Shown in pieces: positions 43,985-51,776 of a DNA stretch of 64,000 nucleotides. A program made the translations under genes and the position numbers. A model generated the notes under the pieces. It saw only the letters and a program-made list of their open reading frames with translations, was not told the origin of the DNA and did no database searches. The first letter of the stretch is position 1. Each line of letters starts with the position of its first letter. This DNA is from Paenibacillus sp. JZ16 (GTDB lineage Bacteria; Bacillota; Bacilli; Paenibacillales; Paenibacillaceae): contig NZ_CP017659.1 of NCBI RefSeq assembly GCF_015326965.1, forward strand, positions 3,513,501 to 3,577,500, written 5' to 3'.

Positions 43985-44298
43985 CGAATTACTCCTTCAT
44001 CCATTTAGTCTAGCATCAGGTGGATGCCTCGGTTCGTTTGTCAGACCGTTAGTCTAACTGTAGGCAATAAGTCTTAAAATTACATGAAAGAAAGCTTAAA
44101 AACATACCGGGAACATCCATTTCTCTGGTGTATTTATATAGAAAATACCATGCTAATCACTAAAATATACCAGCACTATGTCCATATGATATAATTATAC
44201 CTGCCAAAGTTCAACATAATCAGTCGTACCACCCGAACTTAGGACACAAGCCTCACCCGCCATTTTCGAACAAATACGATGCCGAAAGGAATAGATAT
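43985..44298. other. Divergent promoter region of the tubulin/vWA system
   Basis: No gene. It holds the promoters for the two divergent operons. An inverted repeat, CTGGTGTATTT (44125-44135) and AAATATACCAG (44164-44174-ish), encloses a third half-site AAAATACCA (44142-44150). TATAAT at 44190-44195 is a plausible -10 for the plus-strand operon, with no good -35, so an activator may be needed. Confidence 0.5.
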
Positions 44299-44451
44299 AT
44301 GATTACATACGGATGTCTCGGGATTTTGTTTCTTTTTGTCATCATCAAGATCACGGCCTACTTCAAGCGTAAGAAGAACGCCCCGACACCGGAGCAGCTG
44401 CATCAGACTCTGCTTGAAGTTGCCAACTCACAGAGGGAACAGCATGGATAA
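44299..44451 (+). CDS. 50-aa single-span membrane protein
   Basis: A small frame, MITYGCLGILFLFVIIKITA then YFKRKKNAPTPEQL and a polar tail ending REQHG. One transmembrane helix of ~18 residues is followed by a basic stop-transfer (KRKK), so the C-terminus faces the cytosol. GAAAGGAA lies nine bases upstream of the ATG. The stop overlaps the start of the next gene by eight bases, so translation is coupled. It resembles no family I know. It is easily missed because of its size. Confidence 0.65.
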   Translation: MITYGCLGILFLFVIIKITAYFKRKKNAPTPEQLHQTLLEVANSQREQHG

Positions 44452-45379
44452 GAAAAAACCCGTACAACTTCGCCCCTATAGTAAAACGAGATATGTCTAC
44501 CAAAAGTTAAGGGTTTGCAAACATTGCCACCATTTCACGATTCTTTGGGAAGACAGCTGCGCTCACTGTAAACGCAACGCCCTTGTTCCCGTTATGGAAC
44601 TTGCAGAGAAAATGGCCAAGCGTTCCATGCAGAGTGACCGACTTCTCTTCTATATAATAGGGCTCTCTGCCGTGCTTCTTAGTCAGACCTTCTTGCAGAT
44701 CGCGATCTCCTTTGCTTGTATGGTGGTCCTGCTTGTATGGTTATGGCTGATCCAGCGGCGAGTGCTGCATTCCGAGACCCTGCACGCTCTGGACAAGCTT
44801 ATAAGAAGTCAGCGAAAACAGATTCTTGAAGGCCTTGACCTGAACAAAGCGACGGCTTCTGCCGCCATCAAGGAAGATGCCCAGCTAGGGTATGAAATCG
44901 TCAGGGAAATTGCCTTTTTGGTCCGAAATGACCGCATCCGTCTGCAGCAGATCGTTCTCCTTCAAAGCTTCAGCCTGCGCAAGGATATGGAGCTTGAGCT
45001 TGAGCCGCTGCTGCTGGATGAGTTTGATCCGGACTTAGCCGCCTATATCGGTGAAATCGCCAAAATTAAACGCGAGTTGATTAACAGCAAAGCCATCCAA
45101 TACCTGCTCGACCATGAATCCAACATTTTGCGGATGGAGCAAGGCAGGCAGATTATGATCGACGCCGCCGGGGCAGCGGTACGGAAGAAAAAATACATCG
45201 ATACCTTCCCTGATTTCATTAGCCGCTATGCGGATGGATTGCCGAGATATCGCTTCCTCCGCTTGTATCAGATCGTACGCCGCAATCCCGGCTTGTCGTG
45301 GAACGGCCTGCGGGACCGGGTGTCGGCCATTTATAATGAACACTACCGCTCGGACCCTGATTTTCAAAAATGGGATTAG
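44444..45379 (+). CDS. Zinc-ribbon, two-span membrane protein of the divergent operon
   Basis: A 311-aa protein. A four-cysteine ribbon (CKHC near residue 22 and CAHC near residue 39) is followed by two hydrophobic helices at ~66-105 (LLFYIIGLSAVLLSQTFLQI, SFACMVVLLVWLWLIQRR). The remaining ~200 residues are a helical cytosolic domain. The zinc ribbon echoes that of the GTPase encoded on the other strand. ATG 44444 has AGAGGG upstream. Not a family I recognise. Confidence 0.75.
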   Translation: MDKKKPVQLRPYSKTRYVYQKLRVCKHCHHFTILWEDSCAHCKRNALVPVMELAEKMAKRSMQSDRLLFYIIGLSAVLLSQTFLQIAISFACMVVLLVWLWLIQRRVLHSETLHALDKLIRSQRKQILEGLDLNKATASAAIKEDAQLGYEIVREIAFLVRNDRIRLQQIVLLQSFSLRKDMELELEPLLLDEFDPDLAAYIGEIAKIKRELINSKAIQYLLDHESNILRMEQGRQIMIDAAGAAVRKKKYIDTFPDFISRYADGLPRYRFLRLYQIVRRNPGLSWNGLRDRVSAIYNEHYRSDPDFQKWD

Positions 45380-45394
45380 AGGGGCTATACCGTT

Positions 45395-47317
45395 ATGACG
45401 ATGAAAAACACGCTAACCCTGCGTAATTTGTATCTTTTTTTATGTATAGTCCTTCTGCTGCTGATCGGATATAAGGGAATTCATATCTATCAGAAAATCG
45501 AATCGATGGCGCAAGCAGAGCTATTGTATGCTCAGAAGAAGCTCGTTCAGGCAGAAGAATGGTATCAAAAAGCGCGAAATAATCGCTCCCTTCTATATAA
45601 AGAAGAGCTGCTTGCCTCAAGACTGCAAGAGCTTGAACCCGTTACTTCCATGAAGCAGAGCCTTTCCTCGCTTGATCATCGATTGAGCCGGGTCGGGGAA
45701 GCAGGCGATTTTTCCGGCTTTATGAACGTGTATGCCGAATTGCTTGACGCGGAGCTGAAACTTGCCGGGCAACAAGGGGCTTATGCTTCCTACTACGATG
45801 AAATTGCTGCGTTCTACGGAATCCCCGACGATGTGAAACGGATATTCCTGCAGTTCATTGGTTTGTTTAACCGTCAGGCCGATGAACTGGTTGAAGAGCA
45901 AAAGTATGACGACAACAGCTTCAAATGGAATTTGCTCCGTATTCCCGATTCATTCTACGGCGGGGAGAAGCAGAAGAATGACAAGCTGCTCCGTCTGTTC
46001 CAGCGTTATGACGAAATGATTCTAACCCGTCTGGCAGGAGCCGGACAGTATACCGACATGTTGAATTGGTCGCAGTCTATGAGCTCCGAATATGCCAGCC
46101 GATCACTGCCGGCTGCCTGGTTGAACGGCAAGACCGATGAACTTGTGTATACCATGCTGCAAAGGGATGTCCAGCGAGAGCGGCCCTCCGATTTTGCTTC
46201 GCACGCCATGGGGTACAGTGAGTACCTGGAACGAAACGAGCGGAAGAACGCGGAAATCATGGACTATATTCAGAATCAGATCAATCGGTGGATTGCAGCT
46301 GCTGATGGAATGGTGCAAGATCAGAACTACGAGGAAGCGATAGCTCTTTATGATGCGTTGTCGGGATACCAGGATATGAGCGGTAAACAACAAGCTGCCG
46401 AATTGGCCTGGACGATCCACGATCCGATTCGTTTGTTTCAAGCGGCGGGTCTCAAAGGCAGCTTCAGCTACGTAAGCGGAGGCGGGAATCTCTTTGGAGG
46501 ATTGGCCTATGCCATTGGAGTCGATGAGGGAAATATCATCTATTTAGCGGTCTTGAAAGCCGATGAAACGGTGCAATTATTCCAAAACCATGATTACCCG
46601 TCCGACATCGCCATCCAACAGGTTTCAGTTGAGGAATCGCTTAGCACCGCTAAGAATCCGGTCATCCTTGTGGAGGGCGACGCAGGGACCGGACTGGTAT
46701 TGTATTCAGGGTATGAAGCCAGAGATGCCAATCTGACGCTGCTGTTCCAGTTCACGGCCGAAGGCTACCATGCCCAGCCGGATAAGTCTTTGCTGGTCAC
46801 CAATCTGGAAGGAGCAAGCCCCGACGAGATCGCCATCTTCGAGCGTCAGGGAGACCAATACGGATTCACAGGATATCAGGTTCATTATACCGACATCGAT
46901 ATCGCTAATATCGAGAAGTATCCGAATGAGAAGGTTCGCTTCTCTGTCCATATCCTGGAGGGTGGCTATGGCGAAGTCGTTGCAGAACGCGATGGATACC
47001 ATGTCATTTTAAGAGGAGACCTGGATTTCCCTGCGGGAAGCGCGACGCTAATCGGTACGTTCAATGGCGAGTATCAGCAGCTGGAGATCCCGGGAAGCCA
47101 GAGTTCCATTATTCCGGACCCTGCTGATCAGGAGACCGAGCAGGTTGATGGACACAATGGAGACGTTATAGATGAAACCGAGAATCCAAGCGACGCCGTC
47201 ACTACAGAGGATATCAATCCAGATGATGTTCAACAAGAACATAACGGAAGTAGTGACAGCACCGTATCCGGTCAGATCACGCAGGTACCTGTCATTCAGG
47301 TAGAATCGATTGAGTAA
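45395..47317 (+). CDS. Large membrane-anchored hypothetical protein
   Basis: A 640-aa protein. An N-terminal signal anchor (LYLFLCIVLLLLIGYKGIHI, ~10-30) is followed by a helical, TPR-like region to ~320 (AQAELLYAQKKLVQAEEWYQKARN; YEEAIALYDALSGYQDMSGKQQAAELAW). A beta region at ~350-560 resembles FG-GAP/WD-like repeats (GGLAYAIGVDEGNIIYLAVLKADETVQLF), and an acidic disordered tail ends the protein. Most of it should be extracellular. It lies 15 bases after the zinc-ribbon gene and is the last gene of the plus operon. Function unknown. Confidence 0.75.
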   Translation: MTMKNTLTLRNLYLFLCIVLLLLIGYKGIHIYQKIESMAQAELLYAQKKLVQAEEWYQKARNNRSLLYKEELLASRLQELEPVTSMKQSLSSLDHRLSRVGEAGDFSGFMNVYAELLDAELKLAGQQGAYASYYDEIAAFYGIPDDVKRIFLQFIGLFNRQADELVEEQKYDDNSFKWNLLRIPDSFYGGEKQKNDKLLRLFQRYDEMILTRLAGAGQYTDMLNWSQSMSSEYASRSLPAAWLNGKTDELVYTMLQRDVQRERPSDFASHAMGYSEYLERNERKNAEIMDYIQNQINRWIAAADGMVQDQNYEEAIALYDALSGYQDMSGKQQAAELAWTIHDPIRLFQAAGLKGSFSYVSGGGNLFGGLAYAIGVDEGNIIYLAVLKADETVQLFQNHDYPSDIAIQQVSVEESLSTAKNPVILVEGDAGTGLVLYSGYEARDANLTLLFQFTAEGYHAQPDKSLLVTNLEGASPDEIAIFERQGDQYGFTGYQVHYTDIDIANIEKYPNEKVRFSVHILEGGYGEVVAERDGYHVILRGDLDFPAGSATLIGTFNGEYQQLEIPGSQSSIIPDPADQETEQVDGHNGDVIDETENPSDAVTTEDINPDDVQQEHNGSSDSTVSGQITQVPVIQVESIE

Positions 47318-47318
47318 G

Positions 47319-47372
47319 TATAGCAAAGAGGCTGTGTCCCTTAATCTTCAGGGGCGCAGCCTCTTTGCTATA
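47319..47372. terminator. Strong hairpin terminator
   Basis: Perfect 16-bp stem TATAGCAAAGAGGCTG / CAGCCTCTTTGCTATA with a second inner pairing CCCT/AGGG. It follows the plus-strand operon; the T-run is short. Confidence 0.75.
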
Positions 47373-47434
47373 CTTATAGATATCAATCGTTATAGGATAA
47401 TCCTTCCTTAAATTTTGAATGAATCCAAATGAGA

Positions 47435-47468
47435 GAAACCCTGTGCCTTTGAACAAGTACAGGGTTTC
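47435..47468. terminator. Putative terminator of the lipoprotein operon
   Basis: Perfect 10-bp stem GAAACCCTGT / ACAGGGTTTC, 50 bases after the minus-strand lipoprotein stop, with weak flanking T/A tracts. Confidence 0.6.
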
Positions 47469-47517
47469 TGATTATCGGACGGCGTAACTCTATAGTTCAA
47501 TGTTAATTACATACATG

Positions 47518-48648
47518 TTACTCAGGTCTCGTGTCTGTCAGTAGTTCTGCCCATTCAAGAAGTTGATCCAGCTTATTTTGGGTACCCTGTTGCGCAGCCA
47601 TCAGGGTGTATCTCAGACCTTCCTCATCCCAGCTGATGACTTCGATTTCTTTTAAATAGTCCCCCTTGTGACCTCTGACCATCACCGGTTCTCCAAACTC
47701 TTCTTCCTGATCCTCGTTCTCGGGAGATTTGAACACGGACAGACTTAAAGCCGTCTTCCCTTCCTCCAGGTAATTTATCATCACTTCGGTTCGATCCAAC
47801 TCTCCGCTACCTTCAAACATTTCCACAGATATTTGATTGAAACTTTCGGCAGGGAACTGCAAGAACGAGTGGCCTAGAGCTGCCTCTGCCTCTTCAAGCG
47901 TCACGGATTTCGGACCGAAGTCCTCCATTGAGATCATTTCAACATTCTCCGGGAGCTCCAGTTTAAATGTATCAGTAGTAAATTCCGGAGATTCATCCAA
48001 CAGCTTATATGCGAACTCAGATGTGATATCTCCTGTTGTGACTTTGGATTTAACAACCATCCAGTTTTTGGCATTGACCCAGTACTCCTGAGAACCAATC
48101 AACGTGCTTTTACCCTCTTCAAGCGGAGTCGCCTTGATATGATATACGTCATTCCCAAGCCATTTCTCTTTCGCCACTGTTTCAATGGAATGGGTACTCC
48201 GCATGCGCTCAAGCTGGCTCAGCATTTTCTCTTTTGGAGAGCTTTTAAGGGGTCCAACCACCTCGGCATCCATAATATAAGCTGTATTTCTGGCTTTCTC
48301 ATAGACAATGATCTGTTTACCATCATTCACGGACACGCTTTGATCGTTTCCCTGTGTAGCGATCTCGTTACGCATATTGCCGTTCTCTGCGTTATACCAT
48401 TCTTTAATCGACATAGATTCCGTTCTCTTATCTCCTTCGATAAGGTTCATCTCAGCTTCGGCATAGTAAGAGAAGGGCTTGTTATTCTCTTCAATGGCTT
48501 TTTCCACCATTTCTTCACCCGTATAAGCCAATGCTTCTCCTGTCTGACAGCCTGTCATCAGTGCACCTGACAGTAGAGATGTCCCTAGAAGGAAAATCAA
48601 TTGTTTTCTTTTTAATATGTTTCTAACCCTTTTCTTTGTCTGTATCAT
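47518..48648 (-). CDS. LolA-like lipoprotein of a two-component operon
   Basis: A 376-aa lipoprotein with lipobox LMTGC after a basic, hydrophobic signal. The body is beta-rich in the LolA/LppX style: PFSYYAEAEMNLIEGDKRTESMSIKEWYNAENGNMRNEI and WVNAKNWMVVKSKV. The C-terminal ~120 residues resemble DUF4367-type domains. It starts three bases after the histidine kinase stop, with AAGGAGAG inside the kinase end, so it is co-transcribed. It may monitor envelope or lipid state for the kinase (inference). Confidence 0.8.
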   Translation of the reverse strand: MIQTKKRVRNILKRKQLIFLLGTSLLSGALMTGCQTGEALAYTGEEMVEKAIEENNKPFSYYAEAEMNLIEGDKRTESMSIKEWYNAENGNMRNEIATQGNDQSVSVNDGKQIIVYEKARNTAYIMDAEVVGPLKSSPKEKMLSQLERMRSTHSIETVAKEKWLGNDVYHIKATPLEEGKSTLIGSQEYWVNAKNWMVVKSKVTTGDITSEFAYKLLDESPEFTTDTFKLELPENVEMISMEDFGPKSVTLEEAEAALGHSFLQFPAESFNQISVEMFEGSGELDRTEVMINYLEEGKTALSLSVFKSPENEDQEEEFGEPVMVRGHKGDYLKEIEVISWDEEGLRYTLMAAQQGTQNKLDQLLEWAELLTDTRPE

Positions 48649-48651
48649 ATC

Positions 48652-50130
48652 TCAACTCTCCTTATCTGAAATAGGCAATCCGCATATGACGAGCGTTCCG
48701 TACGGCGCCTCTGATAAAAGCATAATCGTTCCTTGGTGTTGTTCAATCGCCATTTTAGCAATGGTTAAACCAAGCCCGAAGCTGCCTGAACCCGCTTGAT
48801 TTCTAGAAGTTTCCCCTTGATAGAAAGGTTCGTACAGCATCGCCTGAATTTCCATGGGGATGTGCTCTCCATCGTTCTGAATCAACAACAGAATTTTCGC
48901 TTTTTCTTGATTGAAGTGCTGATGCACAACAGATTTAAAAGGTGGGAATACCCACTCCGGAATCTCAAAACAAGTGGATACTGCGCCAAGGTAAAGCTTT
49001 CCTCCCTCTGGCGTATACCGGATAGCATTGGAGATCAGGTTATCCATCATCCGCATCATCAGTTGAGGATTTAATTCCAATTCGCCGCTAACTGTAAGAG
49101 TTGATTCCAAATGTATGTTTTTAACCGATGCGAGAGGTTCATACCCCTCCAGCAGCATTTCCATGAATTCCGCACTGTCCACCTTAACGTGCATTTCCTT
49201 TGTTATTTTGGATTCCAAGGAAGCATATAAATTCAAATCATCCAGCATATGCCTCATCCTGTCGGCCTGTCCGATCATGAGTGCAAGGTATTCCTGACTT
49301 TCCTCTCTTGTTAACTTTAAATTACCGAGCTCTTCAGCATAGGCCCGAATGGAAGTGAGCGGTGTTTTTAAATCATGGGACAGAGCAGCTGTCATGAAAG
49401 CTTTCTCTTCCTGCTGCTTTGATAGCTTTTCACGCGAAGCTTCGATTGTCTTTCTCATTTCCACAAAGTGATTCATAAGCTCTTCCATCTCACCACCGCC
49501 TCGGTATACAGACTCAGGCACCGGTTCCCCTAAGGCAAAAGCTCCCATTTGTTTTGTCAGCATACGCATCGGTAAGATCAACTTACGCCGGGTGAGCAAC
49601 AGAACGATGATAAACAAAGCCGTTATAAACAGGCACAGTAAACCAGCTACCCATAGACTCCGATGTCTTACTCCTTCTTTCCACTCATTCCTGGCCAGCG
49701 TGATCCGGTATATTCCTGCGATTTCACCATCTACGAACACGGGTTTTTTCATCACATAACTTCGCGGATTGATTTGCGTCTGGTACAATTTTGCGTACAG
49801 ACTCTCAGTGGTTTGAACAAATTCCGTATACTGACTGTCAATCATCGATGAGTAAATAAGCACGCCGTTTGGGCTAAATAATTCAATCTTTAAAGCATCA
49901 CTCGTCAATGCGTTCAATTCGCGCTCGTCCCGGGTAGAATTGAAATGATAGAGTTCAGGTTTTTGCAAATATGTCTCTGCTGCAGATATCTCCTTCGAGG
50001 CTGACATATAATCGGCGAACGAGCGTTGCTCATCCAGTTTCCCAATAAGCTGGTACAGCATGATTCCGGCTGCGAGAGGGAGCAGCATGAGCACTAGAAA
50101 AGCAATAAGCAACCATGTCCTAAGCTTCAT
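48652..50130 (-). CDS. Membrane sensor histidine kinase
   Basis: A 492-aa kinase. Transmembrane helices at ~7-29 and ~160-185 flank an extracytoplasmic domain. HAMP (~185-235) and HisKA follow, with the phospho-acceptor His in ALSHDLKTPLTSIRAYAEEL. The HATPase_c domain shows N-box NLISNAIRYTPEGG and G-box GSFGLGLTIAKMAIEQHQG. Its ATG overlaps the stop of the response-regulator gene (TAATG). It phosphorylates the OmpR-type regulator encoded upstream, but that regulator is frameshifted in this sequence. Confidence 0.93.
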   Translation of the reverse strand: MKLRTWLLIAFLVLMLLPLAAGIMLYQLIGKLDEQRSFADYMSASKEISAAETYLQKPELYHFNSTRDERELNALTSDALKIELFSPNGVLIYSSMIDSQYTEFVQTTESLYAKLYQTQINPRSYVMKKPVFVDGEIAGIYRITLARNEWKEGVRHRSLWVAGLLCLFITALFIIVLLLTRRKLILPMRMLTKQMGAFALGEPVPESVYRGGGEMEELMNHFVEMRKTIEASREKLSKQQEEKAFMTAALSHDLKTPLTSIRAYAEELGNLKLTREESQEYLALMIGQADRMRHMLDDLNLYASLESKITKEMHVKVDSAEFMEMLLEGYEPLASVKNIHLESTLTVSGELELNPQLMMRMMDNLISNAIRYTPEGGKLYLGAVSTCFEIPEWVFPPFKSVVHQHFNQEKAKILLLIQNDGEHIPMEIQAMLYEPFYQGETSRNQAGSGSFGLGLTIAKMAIEQHQGTIMLLSEAPYGTLVICGLPISDKES

Positions 50131-50866
50131 TATAAGAACTCACCGATAAAACGATAACCGCTGCCCCACACCGTTTGAATATATCGGGGTGTTCGAATAT
50201 TTTCTTTAAGCTTCGCCCGCAGGCTCTTAATATGCACAGTGACCGTATTCCCGCCGTCCACTACTTTTTGCTGCCAAACATGTTCATATAGCTCGCTTTT
50301 ACTAAAATGACGCCCTGGATGGGTGGAAAGCAACAGCAGCAGTGACCACTCCTTACTTGTAAGTGCCAGCAATTCATTTCCATACATAGCCTGTTTCAAA
50401 ACCGGATCAACGGTAAGTCCACCCCGATAGCATAACAGGAGAGATTTCCCTTCCTCGCTCCCTTGGTATTTCCGGAATTTCTTCAGGTGGGCCTCCACCC
50501 TTAAAGTAAGCTCAGTCAGGCTAAAGGGCTTGGTGATATAATCATCCGCTCCGAGTCCAAATGCTTGGATTTTGCTCTCGTCTTCACTCCTCGCACTCAT
50601 GATCAGCAAGGGAACTTCGCTTTTCAACCGAATGTTTTTGCTCAGTGTAAAGCCGTCCATTTCCGGCAGCATCAGATCTACCAAGACGAGATCATATTCT
50701 CCATTGCAGAAATCCCCCAGCATTCCAGCCCTGTTGTTGCCCACGTTACCGCATAATTCTCACGGCGCAAATGATCTCTCACGACCCTACCAATTCCGGA
50801 ATCATCCTCAACGATTAACAGATTGCCCTTATGTTCTTGATATTCATGGCTGTTCTTCTGCTCCAT
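50130..50866 (-). pseudogene. OmpR-family response regulator, interrupted by a one-base frameshift
   Basis: Two overlapping frames together encode one 245-aa response regulator. The first frame (50866-50678) gives LLIVEDDSGIGRVVRDHLRRENYAVTWATTGLECWG with the acidic pocket. The second (to 50130) gives DFCNGEYDLVLVDLMLPEMDG with the phospho-acceptor Asp, the KPF motif, and a C-terminal OmpR winged helix (HVWQQKVVDGGNTVTVHIKSLRAKLKEN). They meet at the G5 tract 50714-50718, where a sixth G restores the frame. If real, the receiver lacks its first beta strand and should not respond to the kinase. Alternatively this is an assembly error. Confidence 0.85.
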
Positions 50867-50977
50867 GCTTTATCCTCCCCTTGCTATCCATTCTAGTTCG
50901 ATTTACTGATGGGTTTGAAAAGTTAATAAATTCTTTATAAATCGAACAATTGATTTATAAATAACTTGATCAAATCA

Positions 50978-51000
50978 AAAAACCGCTTTTTCGCGGCTTT
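50978..51000 (-). terminator. Small terminator-like hairpin
   Basis: On the minus strand AAAGCCGC / GCGGTTTTTT with an A-rich loop. No gene ends close by, so its role is unclear. Confidence 0.4.
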
Positions 51001-51254
51001 GGAAGACAGTATTGTTATTTAAGTATACTGGGCCAACCTGCAGTTTCGCCAGCGAAGCTGCAGGTTGGAGTTAGAAAGGAACAAAATCTACTATACATCC
51101 TTGATATCACTATATTCGTATCGGATGGCCCATTTTGTAGGAATTTCAACGAATACATAGATTTACAAGGCAATGTTTTTCCGGTATCTTCCCTTCTCCA
51201 TTTTGGTTTCCATAAGACGCCTATAGCGAGCCGTCCGCTAAATCCCTAAAAACG

Positions 51255-51297
51255 ACTAATGGCTTCGCTCTCTAAAATAAAGGGCGAAGCCATTAGT
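51255..51297. repeat. Perfect 14-bp inverted repeat
   Basis: ACTAATGGCTTCGC and GCGAAGCCATTAGT are exact complements separated by 15 bases. No T-tract follows, so it is not a standard terminator. Confidence 0.6.
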
Positions 51298-51381
51298 TAT
51301 TAATGTTTTGATGTAATTCTAGGTGATCCTAATTTCATTTTAAAACAAAGTAGCCGTTTGACATTTATATCTTCTGATACC

Positions 51382-51561
51382 AGGACAGAGGATCCGTAAT
51401 TTAGATGGAATCGGCCCATTATGGAGTTCACGCGGACACAGGATCTGCTATTGGACCATAATCACGGGTTAATCCACCAAATAACTCGTAATAGCGGATC
51501 TCTTGTCCGCATGTTGCTGCGAAATGCTAAGAACAAGGAAATATAGCGGAACTAGTGTCCT
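51382..51561. repeat. Nested inverted repeats (four related ~21-bp units)
   Basis: Units of the form GGACAnnGGATCCGCTATT occur at 51382-51403 and 51432-51452 (forward) and at 51490-51510 and 51541-51561 (reverse). The inner pair, GCGGACACAGGATCTGCTATT and AATAGCGGATCTCTTGTCCGC, is nearly complementary; the outer pair is weaker. The whole can fold as a nested cruciform. It looks like a dispersed intergenic repeat family. Confidence 0.65.
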
Positions 51562-51642
51562 CAAATATCTTATCTCGATAGACAATAACAATGCCGGGGC
51601 GGTATCAAACTTAGGGATTCTGTACACTCCCCTCTATAAGAA

Positions 51643-51684
51643 AAGCCGAGCAAATGTCAGGAAATAACCTGCATCTGCTCGACT
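51643..51684 (-). terminator. Terminator of glmS
   Basis: On the minus strand CGAGCAGATGCAGG / CCTGACATTTGCTCG form a long imperfect stem, followed by GCTTTTC, about 95 bases after the glmS stop. Confidence 0.65.
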
Positions 51685-51776
51685 CTGATATGACTTTCCA
51701 TTGCTCAATACAACTTTAATTTGCTATAACTTTATTTGCATTCTACAAGGGTCGTCGTGTGTCGTCCGCTCATACC

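Larger units (their letters stand above)
50867..51776. other. Long non-coding region with hairpins and inverted repeats
   Basis: No gene is supported over ~900 bases. It contains a small hairpin (50978-51000), a perfect 14-bp inverted repeat (51255-51297), a set of four ~21-bp repeat units in head-to-head order (51382-51561) and the glmS terminator (51643-51684). Confidence 0.6.
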
